5,217 bases of DNA from an uncultured Desulfobacterales bacterium (GCA_937925895.1 CALANC010000273.1:1-5217), one strand, 5' to 3'. Counted from the first letter of the stretch, positions 1 to 4,796 are shown. The notes: generated by a model not told the origin, from the sequence alone. Numbers and translations are program-made.

Positions 1-1
1 C

Positions 2-106
2 GGGGAGCTAGCAGGGCAATTGATTGTTTACCTAAAACCTGGTGCGCTGCCGAAAAGTTACATGGAAAAACGTCTGGGTTTTCGATTTCTGTTATTTAAA
101 TATTGA
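2..106 (+). CDS. C-terminal end of an unidentified protein (partial)
   Basis: An open frame enters from the left edge and runs 34 codons to a TGA at 104-106. Its translation is protein-like, with a hydrophobic stretch (LIVYLKPG), then a basic, aromatic tail ending in LGFRFLLFKY. The frame starting at base 1 is also open (to TAA at 97-99) but reads as a less natural peptide, and the third frame stops at once. The strand matches the next gene, 146 bp downstream, so the two could be neighbours without being tightly coupled. I do not recognise the family. With so few residues, both the coding status and the frame are moderate-to-low confidence. Confidence 0.42.
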   Translation, partial: GELAGQLIVYLKPGALPKSYMEKRLGFRFLLFKY

Positions 107-131
107 TCATGTCCGGCTTATATATTATACA
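103..131 (+). promoter_or_regulatory. Weak sigma70-like promoter candidate for the GAF/PP2C gene
   Basis: TTGATC at 103-108 (4 of 6 consensus -35 positions) and TATACA at 126-131 (4 of 6 of the -10) are separated by 17 bp. The surrounding sequence is very AT-rich, so such matches are easily found by chance. The -35 overlaps the stop codon of the upstream partial gene. Transcription would start near 138, just upstream of the direct repeat. Confidence 0.27.
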
Positions 132-252
132 GCATTATCAGCTGACCTGAAATTCTTAAATCTCCCCGTGACCTGAATCTTATGTGATAATTGATGAGAG
201 TCTTTTGTAGATAACGGCAGGACCCATTTTATAGAGCTTTGATAGGGAATTT
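107..252 (+). other. Intergenic leader upstream of the GAF/PP2C gene
   Basis: This 146-bp gap has no convincing ORF. It contains a weak sigma70-like candidate overlapping its left edge and an imperfect direct repeat (TGACCTGAA at 143-151 and 169-177), annotated separately. A short AGGGA at 244-248, four bases before the ATG at 253, is the likely ribosome binding site for the phosphatase gene and is weaker than the sites of the downstream genes. I see no rho-independent terminator for the preceding partial gene. Confidence 0.5.
143..182 (+). repeat. Imperfect direct repeat in the phosphatase leader
   Basis: TGACCTGAAATTCTTA at 143-158 recurs as TGACCTGAATCTTA at 169-182. The first nine bases are identical and the copies are 26 bp apart, about two and a half helical turns. 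Tandem sites like this can be binding half-sites for an activator or response regulator, but the copies are only two and no partner is known. The position between the promoter candidate and the start codon is compatible with control of the phosphatase gene. Confidence 0.4.
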
Positions 253-1548
253 ATGAGCCAGGATATTTGCGACAACGGTACCACAAATGTTGCCAGGCGC
301 TTGAAAAAACTAATTGAAGCCAATCAGTCCCTGGCGGACATGGAGTCCCTTGAAGAACTTTTGCCAAAGCTTATGGATATTGCCAAGGAGGTAACGGTTG
401 CAGAAGCCTCATCGATGTTGCTCTATAACCCCAAACGCAACATTCTAGAATTTGCCTCAGTTGCAGACGAGGTTTTAGGCGAAGAAGGGGTGAAAATCCT
501 AAAAAGTACCATCGAACTCAAAATGGGTGAGGGAATTGCAGGTTGGGTCGCGGAAAACCGACAACCTCTCATCATCAAAGATGTCCAGAATGATCCACGA
601 TTTTTCAAACGGGCTGATAAAAAGACCGGCTTTTTCACCCGAAATCTTCTTTGTGTGCCGATGGTTTATAATGATGAGCTTCTTGGTGTGATCAATGTGC
701 TGAATTCCAAGGACAAGGAATGCTTCGATACTGAATGCCAAGAGCTTTTGGGGAGCTTTGCTCATTTGGCTGCCGTTGCCATAATTCGATCCAGACTTAT
801 TGAGAGCCGGCTCAAGCAGCAAAAATTTCAAATTCAGCTGGAGGCTGCATCTAAAATCCAATCGCTTTTTTGGCCAAAACTTCCTGAATTGCCATCAGGA
901 AGCCATGTATGGGGTGTATCCATACCAGCAGCTTTTGTTGGTGGTGACTTGTACGATGTGATACCCATCCACGACGGCAGTTGGTTGGTATACGTAGCCG
1001 ATGTTTCTGACAAAGGGCTGCCTGCTGCGCTCGTCATGGCGGCACTGTGGACGAAAATTCGCTCTGAGGCCCTTTTGCTAAGCGAAGTGCACCAACTGCT
1101 GAAAACCGTGAACACTGCCATGTATGACCTGATGGCCGAGGAGGGTTTTTTTGCCACGATAATTATTGGAAGATATTGGCCTGGGACCGGAAGGATGGAG
1201 CTTGCACGCGGAGGGCACCTGCCGCCGTTGTGGATGATTGGAGAGAAACTGGGAATCATACCGGACCTAAAGGGAGCGTCTTTAGGGGTATATCCAGAGG
1301 CTGACTACGAGAAAAAAGAGATCGTCTTATCGCCTGGAGAATCGATTCTTTTTCTAACAGACGGTGTTTATGAAGCTGAAAATGAAATGTTTGAATTGTT
1401 TGGCCGTCAACGACTGATCGATCACATTAGCCAAGCGAAAGGACCACCTTGGGGAGAGGGTATATTGAAGGTGCTCAGTAGCTGGCAAAAAAAAGCGACG
1501 GCAAGCGACGACCTGACAATGCTTGAAATCTGGCGTGATATTATTTAA
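253..1548 (+). CDS. GAF-domain sensor with PP2C/SpoIIE-type serine phosphatase (RsbU-like)
   Basis: This 431-residue cytoplasmic protein has no membrane segment or signal peptide. A short helical N-terminus precedes a GAF domain at about 30-180, with the typical GEGIAGWVA at 92-100, the VQNDPRF stretch near 111-117 and LLCVPM at 132-137. A helical linker (about 181-210) leads to the PP2C family (SpoIIE/RsbU) phosphatase domain at about 218-428. The metal-binding motifs are present: GGDLYD at 230-235, ADVSDKG at 249-255, RGGHLPP at 319-325, TDGVYEA at 369-375 and DDLTM at 419-423. By family, such enzymes dephosphorylate a phosphoserine anti-sigma-factor antagonist (STAS domain) when the sensor domain binds a ligand. 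The usual DVSGKG is DVSDKG here, a mild variant outside the metal ligands. No STAS or anti-sigma kinase gene lies in the window, so the substrate must be encoded elsewhere. The start at 253 gives a complete GAF domain. Confidence 0.93.
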   Translation: MSQDICDNGTTNVARRLKKLIEANQSLADMESLEELLPKLMDIAKEVTVAEASSMLLYNPKRNILEFASVADEVLGEEGVKILKSTIELKMGEGIAGWVAENRQPLIIKDVQNDPRFFKRADKKTGFFTRNLLCVPMVYNDELLGVINVLNSKDKECFDTECQELLGSFAHLAAVAIIRSRLIESRLKQQKFQIQLEAASKIQSLFWPKLPELPSGSHVWGVSIPAAFVGGDLYDVIPIHDGSWLVYVADVSDKGLPAALVMAALWTKIRSEALLLSEVHQLLKTVNTAMYDLMAEEGFFATIIIGRYWPGTGRMELARGGHLPPLWMIGEKLGIIPDLKGASLGVYPEADYEKKEIVLSPGESILFLTDGVYEAENEMFELFGRQRLIDHISQAKGPPWGEGILKVLSSWQKKATASDDLTMLEIWRDII

Positions 1549-1626
1549 AAAATTTGTTTAAAAATAATTGCTAACAATTCAGACAGAGAGTAGGATGATT
1601 CATTCAAGCAAGCCGTTCTTTTTTTG

Positions 1627-1656
1627 TTGACAAAAAATACCACATTGTAGTATTAA
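1627..1656 (+). promoter_or_regulatory. Sigma70-like promoter for the UspA-like/GAF unit
   Basis: A perfect TTGACA -35 box lies at 1627-1632 and TATTAA at 1651-1656 serves as the -10, with an 18-bp spacer. It faces the UspA-like gene and would start transcription near 1663. The spacer is filled by a 19-bp palindrome, so a bound repressor would directly block RNA polymerase. This is the best promoter match on the plus strand of the window. Confidence 0.62.
1636..1654. promoter_or_regulatory. 19-bp palindromic operator candidate inside the promoter
   Basis: AATACCACATTGTAGTATT is a near-perfect inverted repeat centred on T1645, with 8 of 9 positions pairing between the arms. It sits between the -35 and -10 boxes, the classic place for a repressor operator. 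The ACA/TGT core with outer TAC/GTA recalls operators of the BlaI/MecI/CopY winged-helix family. That assignment is inference only, because no such regulator is encoded here. Confidence 0.5.
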
Positions 1657-1683
1657 GTTAAATGAGGTGAGCTGCTAACACGA

Positions 1684-1776
1684 TTAATAAATTGAAGTTC
1701 CTTTCAGTTTGACCGGATGCTCCCCGCCGCCATGCAATGCCGTCAGGAAGAATTCCAAATTAAAGACCTTTTTCAT
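1684..1776 (-). CDS. Possible 30-residue antisense small ORF
   Basis: On the minus strand an ATG at 1776-1774 opens 30 codons ending in TAA at 1686-1684. The peptide begins MKKVFNLEFF and contains LHGGGEHPVKLKG. A GAGAG at 1784-1788 on the same strand lies seven bases before the ATG, a plausible ribosome binding site. The ORF coincides with the only GC-richer patch of the gap. I do not recognise the peptide. It may be a real small protein, a decayed gene fragment or chance. It lies in the proposed leader of the UspA-like mRNA, on the opposite strand. Confidence 0.25.
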   Translation of the reverse strand: MKKVFNLEFFLTALHGGGEHPVKLKGTSIY

Positions 1777-1826
1777 TTTCTTGCTCTCGCAGGTTGAGTG
1801 CTATTATTATTAAATCAAACCAAAAC

Positions 1827-1833
1827 AAGGAGG
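1827..1833 (+). promoter_or_regulatory. Ribosome binding site fixing the UspA-like start
   Basis: AAGGAGG ends five bases before the ATG at 1839. An in-frame ATG at 1794 would add 15 residues but has no comparable site and puts the Shine-Dalgarno inside the coding region, so 1839 is chosen. Confidence 0.85.
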
Positions 1834-1838
1834 ACAAA

Positions 1839-2303
1839 ATGGCGAGTCAAAAAATTTTAGTGCCTTATAACTTCACGGCTTACGATGGAAAAGCCTTGGA
1901 TTTTGTCATCCGGACCTTTGCCGGCAATAAGGACGTTGAAATTACACTCTTTAATGCCTTCACACCCATACCTGAAATTGATATGAGAGAATCTCCAATT
2001 ATGGAAAAATTGAAGAACAATTTGAGTCAATTATCCAAAAAAAATATTGAGCAGGAGAAGGAACTCAAGGCGGTCAAACAAAACCTGATGCAAAGTGGTT
2101 TTTCAGAAAACCAAGTTAGTTATATCTTTCAGCCCAGAAAAAGGGACATCGCTGCTGGGATTATTTCACTTGCCAATAATCACAACTATAATATCGTCGT
2201 TTTAAATCACAAACCAGGCAAGCTTTCCCATTTTTTTACCGGAAATGTTTTTAGTAAAGTTGTAAATGGTTTAAAAGATACAGCAGTGTGTATTGTTTCC
2301 TAA
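1839..2303 (+). CDS. UspA-like universal stress protein with degenerate nucleotide-binding loop
   Basis: This 154-residue cytoplasmic protein has the usual UspA length. It begins with the first beta strand, KILVPYNFT (5-13), followed by a helix with KALDFV (18-23). A second strand, EITLFNAF, is at 34-41, a long charged helix spans about 54-88, and INIV-type strand NIVVLNH is at 118-124. The C-terminal GNVFSKVV (135-142) and TAVCIV (148-153) match the family's closing elements. UspA proteins are small alpha/beta dimers that often bind ATP and accumulate under stress. Here the usual Asp after strand 1 is Asn11, and the G-2x-G-9x-G-(S/T) loop is broken: Leu122 and Lys125 stand where the first glycines are expected and Asn136 replaces Ser/Thr. 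I infer weak or no ATP binding. The GAF gene starts 23 bp downstream and is probably co-transcribed. Confidence 0.82.
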   Translation: MASQKILVPYNFTAYDGKALDFVIRTFAGNKDVEITLFNAFTPIPEIDMRESPIMEKLKNNLSQLSKKNIEQEKELKAVKQNLMQSGFSENQVSYIFQPRKRDIAAGIISLANNHNYNIVVLNHKPGKLSHFFTGNVFSKVVNGLKDTAVCIVS

Positions 2304-2316
2304 CTGCCACAAGAAT

Positions 2317-2322
2317 AGGAGG
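2317..2322 (+). promoter_or_regulatory. Ribosome binding site fixing the GAF-protein start
   Basis: AGGAGG lies four bases before the ATG at 2327. The longer in-frame start at 2288 would overlap the UspA-like gene and lacks a site, so 2327 is preferred. Confidence 0.85.
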
Positions 2323-2326
2323 AATT

Positions 2327-2893
2327 ATGGGTGTCGAAGAAAAAATCGATTTGGATATTTTTAAATTGGTCACAAGAGCTATCGCAAAATCGAATAACCT
2401 TGTTATTATGGCCAACCATCTCACTCAACTCTTGGTTGGAGCATTAGGAATTAAGGGTTGCTCGATATTTATCTTAAATCCAGAGTCAAAAGAAATTGAA
2501 GCCTTGGCCGGTTTTGGATTGAGCATCCGATATATGACCAAAGGACCTCTTTTAGTCGGAAAAAGTATGGGAAGCATATTGAATAAAAAGCCGGTTGTCA
2601 TTGCAGACACAAACGACACGGACCGCCTGCAGTATCCCGAGGAGGCTAAAAAAGAAGGAATAGGTGCAATCGTGTCGATTCCTATTGTATCAAATGCCGA
2701 ACCCATAGGCGCCTTACGGTTGTATCACCATGAAAAATGGAATGTTTCAGAACGGGATCTCGATTCTCTGATGATATTCGGCGAAAACATTGGTCTTGCG
2801 ATGACATATACCAGAATTCTAACTGCACTTTCTTCGGTAAAAGAGGCGGTAGATGACGTGCATCCAATATGGCTGGATACCAATAAAGAATAA
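2327..2893 (+). CDS. Stand-alone GAF-domain protein
   Basis: The product has 188 residues and consists of one GAF domain at about 22-165 with a short helical N-terminus and a tail of about 20 residues. Visible family features are SIFILNP (46-52), the LVGKSMGSIL segment (76-85), KPVVIADTNDTDR (88-100), IVSIPIV (115-121) and IGALRLY (127-133). The domain ends in the long helix SERDLDSLMIFGENIGLAM (141-159). No output domain (kinase, cyclase, phosphatase or helix-turn-helix) is attached, and no membrane segment is seen. GAF domains bind small ligands or cofactors, or mediate dimerisation, and the ligand cannot be read here. Cys45 is the only cysteine. The gene follows the UspA-like gene by 23 bp under the same likely promoter, so the pair probably works together, perhaps as a sensor feeding a stress protein. 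The sensor half of the upstream phosphatase is also a GAF domain. Confidence 0.88.
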   Translation: MGVEEKIDLDIFKLVTRAIAKSNNLVIMANHLTQLLVGALGIKGCSIFILNPESKEIEALAGFGLSIRYMTKGPLLVGKSMGSILNKKPVVIADTNDTDRLQYPEEAKKEGIGAIVSIPIVSNAEPIGALRLYHHEKWNVSERDLDSLMIFGENIGLAMTYTRILTALSSVKEAVDDVHPIWLDTNKE

Positions 2894-2953
2894 AACCCAT
2901 TTTGACACAGATTTATTTATTGGATGATGATTTTCTATCGTCACGGTAAATTC

Positions 2954-2975
2954 CCAATTAAAGATCAATTGGTTT
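2954..2975 (+). terminator. Weak terminator-like hairpin after the GAF gene
   Basis: CCAATT (2954-2959) and AATTGG (2967-2972) form a 6-bp stem with a 7-base loop, followed by only three T residues. It lies about 60 bp past the GAF stop codon, between two converging genes. The short T-run makes it a poor rho-independent terminator, and no better one is visible in the 102-bp gap. Confidence 0.27.
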
Positions 2976-2995
2976 CAAAGTTAGGAGAAGGGATT

Positions 2996-3367
2996 TTAAA
3001 AAGGTTCTTTAATCTTATATTTTTTTATCACTTTTTCTTTAATTTCTTCTAAGGTTAATTGGCCATCATTGAGAATGGCTTCCATTCCGTTCTTTATTTT
3101 TTTTGCCTCTCTTGAATTCACCCTTACAACAGCGTAAGAAGTTGAAGTTTTTTGTACTTTGCCACAGGTAACTACTTCGCCTGTGGATGAAAAAAAACAG
3201 ACTTCAACACCAAAGATAAATCCGGCATCTTTACCTTCATTAATTTGAATTTGTCCTTTTCTTTTATTTATTTTCGTGACCTGCGCCGCCGTTGCAAAGC
3301 CGATGAAAAAGAAGTTGGCCAGCATGATAGTGGTCAGCACAACGATGAATGCTCTGGTTTTTTCCAT
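2996..3367 (-). CDS. Small predicted exported protein, unknown function
   Basis: This 123-residue protein starts with a clear Sec-type signal peptide: basic MEKTR, a hydrophobic core at about 7-24, and an A-T-A motif at 25-27 suggesting cleavage near 27-28. There is no lipobox cysteine, so a soluble periplasmic or secreted product is expected. The mature part is a single small, probably beta-rich domain (about 29-100) with the pattern KGQIQINEGKDAG, followed by a charged helical tail (TLEEIKEKVIKKYKIKEPF, 105-123). The pattern resembles small barrel domains in bacterial envelope proteins, but I cannot name a family. Cys57 and Cys68 could form a disulfide in an oxidising compartment. A GAGGG four bases before the ATG at 3367 supports the start. 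The gene lies 23 bp after the HU-like gene and is probably co-transcribed with it, which is unusual for an exported protein. Confidence 0.75.
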   Translation of the reverse strand: MEKTRAFIVVLTTIMLANFFFIGFATAAQVTKINKRKGQIQINEGKDAGFIFGVEVCFFSSTGEVVTCGKVQKTSTSYAVVRVNSREAKKIKNGMEAILNDGQLTLEEIKEKVIKKYKIKEPF

Positions 3368-3390
3368 AAAGCCCTCTTGCCTTTAATCCC

Positions 3391-3666
3391 CTACTGGTCT
3401 ACCCGTTCTCTTAATTCTTTACCACATTTAAAAAAAGGCAGTTTTTTCGGTTTAATTTGAACCTTTTCGCCTGTTTTGGGATTTCTTCCTGTGTAGGCCA
3501 TGTATGACTTGACATAAAACGAGCACAAGCCTCTGATTTCCACCCGATTATCTTCTGAAAGGGCTTCCGCTATTGTATCAAAAAACACGTCAACAACCAC
3601 GACGGCTTCGTTTTTGGTCAGATTGGCTTCCTGTTTTAGCGCTTCAACGAGTTCCAGTTTGTTCAT
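3391..3666 (-). CDS. HU/IHF-family DNA-bending protein
   Basis: The 91-residue product has the standard length and order of the family: an N-terminal helical dimerisation part (MNKLELVEALKQEANLTKNEA, 1-21, and a second helix to about 36), RVEIRGLCSFYV (41-52) in the beta saddle, and the DNA-binding arm GRNPKTGEKVQIKPKK (60-75). Pro63 is the residue that intercalates into DNA and kinks it, and the end FFKCGKELRERV (78-89) is typical. The GRNPKTGE and PFFKCGKELRERV signatures look closer to IHF-beta than to classical HU, but the assignment between subunits is uncertain. The usual RGFGSF is RGLCSF here, with Cys48 in place of the second glycine, and Cys81 is a second cysteine. AGGAGG at 3672-3677 (minus strand), five bases before the ATG, fixes the start. 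It heads a two-gene unit with the exported protein and diverges from the CI-like repressor. Confidence 0.93.
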   Translation of the reverse strand: MNKLELVEALKQEANLTKNEAVVVVDVFFDTIAEALSEDNRVEIRGLCSFYVKSYMAYTGRNPKTGEKVQIKPKKLPFFKCGKELRERVDQ

Positions 3667-3680
3667 ATTTTCCTCCTCTA

Positions 3681-3695
3681 TTAATTATCAATTAA
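3681..3695. promoter_or_regulatory. Inverted repeat at the HU-gene transcription start
   Basis: TTAATT (3681-3686) and AATTAA (3690-3695) are perfect 6-bp arms around ATC. The repeat lies at the predicted start of the minus-strand transcript, between promoter and ribosome binding site. It may be an operator, but pure A/T arms in AT-rich DNA arise easily by chance. Confidence 0.28.
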
Positions 3696-3701
3696 ATCAA
3701 T

Positions 3702-3730
3702 ATAATAAAGAACCGATTGGAAATTGTCAA
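3702..3730 (-). promoter_or_regulatory. Strong sigma70-like promoter of the HU/exported-protein unit
   Basis: Read on the minus strand, a perfect TTGACA lies at 3730-3725 and TATTAT (5 of 6 of consensus) at 3707-3702, with the optimal 17-bp spacer. Transcription would start near 3695, about 29 bases before the HU-like ATG. This is the cleanest promoter in the window. Confidence 0.75.
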
Positions 3731-3771
3731 TAAATTATAGGGGATTCATTCGATTATTTTTTAAAAAAGTG

Positions 3772-3801
3772 TTGCAATTTATAAAAAAATATGTTTAGCT
3801 A
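3772..3801 (+). promoter_or_regulatory. Weak promoter candidate for the CI-like repressor
   Basis: TTGCAA at 3772-3777 is a fair -35, and TAGCTA at 3796-3801 is a possible -10 with an 18-bp spacer. The -10 lies inside the palindrome at 3792-3809, as expected if the repressor controls its own gene. The match is modest and the region is A/T-dominated. Confidence 0.33.
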
Positions 3802-3809
3802 AATAAACA
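3792..3809. promoter_or_regulatory. Candidate autoregulatory operator of the CI-like repressor
   Basis: TGTTTAGCTAAATAAACA has perfect 6-bp arms (TGTTTA and TAAACA) around a 6-base centre. A second, overlapping perfect palindrome, TTTAGCTAAA, lies at 3794-3803. It sits 34 bp before the repressor start codon. Phage CI and LexA-type repressors usually bind such dyads near their own promoter. No second copy is visible in the window. Confidence 0.42.
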
Positions 3810-3842
3810 AAACTTTTAATCGAAACGACCGGAGCAATCCAT

Positions 3843-4496
3843 ATGACTCCAACTCAGTTTGAATCATTTTTACAAAGGGTTTTTGAGGCGACGGGTATTA
3901 CGTCCCAAACGGAATTGGCTTCCGCCTTGAAGATAAATCGATCTGCTATTACACAAGCAAGAAAAAAGAATTCCATCCCGGATAAATGGGTATTACAACT
4001 GTTCCGGTCTTTTGGTTTAAACCCCGACTGGGTTGCAACAGGCTCCGGTCAAACATTTCTATTAAAATCTGATTCTACTGATACTGTTTTTAAAAATATT
4101 CCAAAAGTGAGGGCGAGATTGAGTGCAGGTGACGGCTCATTTGAAGTCGGATCCGAGATTGAAGGTTATTACGCATTTCGAAAAGACTGGTTAGTCACTA
4201 AGGGAACAATAAACAACATGGTTTTAATGGACATCTTTGGCAACAGTATGGAACCTGAGATGAAAGATGGCGATACGATTCTTATTGATGAATCTCAGAA
4301 AGATGTTTTAGCAGGTGCTATATATGCTGTTGGTATTGATGATACGATTATGGTTAAAAGACTGGAAAAACATCCGAACAAACTCGTTTTGCTTAGCGAC
4401 AACAAGGATTATTCTCCGATTTACCTTCAAGGCAGCGAAATACACAGCGTTCGTATTATTGGTAAAGTGATCTGGATTTGTAGAGAACTCAAGTAA
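3843..4496 (+). CDS. CI/LexA-like repressor: HTH plus S24 autoprotease
   Basis: This 217-residue cytoplasmic protein has the phage-CI architecture. The N-terminal DNA-binding domain (about 4-70) carries the helix-turn-helix at about 21-40 (SQTELASALKINRSAITQAR). It ends in the family signature IPDKWVLQLFRSFGLNPDWVATGSG (45-69). A short linker leads to the S24 peptidase domain (about 88-215). The Ala95-Gly96 pair is the likely self-cleavage site, Ser135 in GNSMEP is the nucleophile and Lys172 in MVKRL the general base. The Ser-Lys spacing of 37 equals that of LexA. In this family RecA filaments on single-stranded DNA stimulate self-cleavage, which releases the repressed genes; all residues needed are present. 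GGAG at 3831-3834 supports the start. No phage structural or replication gene is near, so this may be a domesticated or stand-alone stress regulator. Likely targets are its own promoter, the following small ORF or the divergent HU unit. Confidence 0.92.
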   Translation: MTPTQFESFLQRVFEATGITSQTELASALKINRSAITQARKKNSIPDKWVLQLFRSFGLNPDWVATGSGQTFLLKSDSTDTVFKNIPKVRARLSAGDGSFEVGSEIEGYYAFRKDWLVTKGTINNMVLMDIFGNSMEPEMKDGDTILIDESQKDVLAGAIYAVGIDDTIMVKRLEKHPNKLVLLSDNKDYSPIYLQGSEIHSVRIIGKVIWICRELK

Positions 4497-4622
4497 TTTT
4501 TTTTGCCAATTAAGTTCATAAATATAAACTTAATAATATATATATAAACAATTATGGACAGGGAAAGCAACTAAAATTCGGTCATTTCTTTTTAAAAATA
4601 CATCAACGATGGGAGAACAAAA
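4497..4622 (+). other. AT-rich gap between the repressor and the 56-residue ORF
   Basis: The gap begins with a run of eight T residues at once after the repressor stop codon, but no GC-rich stem precedes it. It holds the inverted repeat at 4509-4534 and an alternating TA tract at about 4535-4546. No convincing -35/-10 pair for the next ORF was found, so that ORF may be read through from the repressor gene. Confidence 0.4.
4509..4534. repeat. 8-bp-arm inverted repeat downstream of the repressor
   Basis: ATTAAGTT (4509-4516) and AACTTAAT (4527-4534) are perfect inverted arms around a 10-base A/T loop. With no following T-run it is a poor terminator, so an operator or a weak mRNA hairpin is as likely. 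It does not match the dyad upstream of the repressor. Confidence 0.35.
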
Positions 4623-4793
4623 ATGACAACGCATGAATTTCACTCAGATTATTACGACAGCTATGAATACCATGGCAATACGGCTGTTGAAATAACCCGA
4701 AAACAGGGCGGGATAACAGTTAAACGAGATTGGATTTTGTTTGATTCAGTCCAAGAAGCTCTAGACTTTTTTTATGACAACTGTAATGATTAG
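4623..4793 (+). CDS. 56-residue small acidic/aromatic protein, unknown function
   Basis: The ATG at 4623 follows GGGAG (4611-4615) by seven bases, a good ribosome binding site, and the frame ends in TAG at 4791-4793. The product has no signal peptide or membrane segment. Its N-terminus is rich in Tyr, His and Asp (MTTHEFHSDYYDSYEYHGN). A strand-like AVEITRKQGGITVKRDWILF (21-40) follows, then a helical DSVQEALDFFYDNC (41-54). The strand-turn-strand-helix plan suggests a tiny folded domain. I do not recognise the family. It is on the repressor's strand, 126 bp downstream, and could be a target or partner of it. The natural composition, good start and predicted secondary structure make it more likely real than chance. 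Confidence 0.6.
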   Translation: MTTHEFHSDYYDSYEYHGNTAVEITRKQGGITVKRDWILFDSVQEALDFFYDNCND

Positions 4794-4796
4794 AAA

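Larger units (their letters stand above)
1549..1838 (+). other. 290-bp intergenic region with an operator-bearing promoter
   Basis: The gap between the phosphatase and the UspA-like gene holds a small AATTG-CTAA-CAATT inverted repeat (1566-1579) with no T-run, a strong promoter with a palindrome in its spacer, and a possible antisense 30-codon ORF. No clear rho-independent terminator follows the phosphatase gene. If the promoter at 1627-1656 is used, the UspA-like mRNA has a leader of roughly 175 nt. I recognise no known riboswitch in it. The stretch around 1720-1745 is visibly more GC-rich than its surroundings. Confidence 0.55.

Noticed and set aside
111..152. 13-codon ORF (ATG at 110) in the phosphatase leader as a leader peptide
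   Set aside because: No ribosome binding site, no runs of regulatory codons and no attenuator structure downstream.
423..1259. Long minus-strand open frames across the phosphatase gene
   Set aside because: They overlap a well-supported PP2C gene, lack start signals and show no domain-like composition; they are shadows of the real frame.
1566..1579. AATTG-CTAA-CAATT hairpin as a terminator for the phosphatase gene
   Set aside because: The stem is only five A/T-rich pairs and no T-run follows.
1663..1838. UspA leader as a riboswitch
   Set aside because: No recognisable aptamer motif and no strong pairing with the ribosome binding site could be found by eye.
2425..2900. Minus-strand open frames across the GAF gene
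   Set aside because: They lie opposite a convincing GAF domain and have no recognisable motifs.
3245..3460. Plus-strand open frame over the exported-protein and HU genes
   Set aside because: It runs antisense to two well-supported genes and its translation is low in protein-like features.
3757..3768. TTTTTTAAAAAA palindrome as an operator
   Set aside because: A simple A/T run symmetric by composition; expected by chance here, though it may bend DNA.
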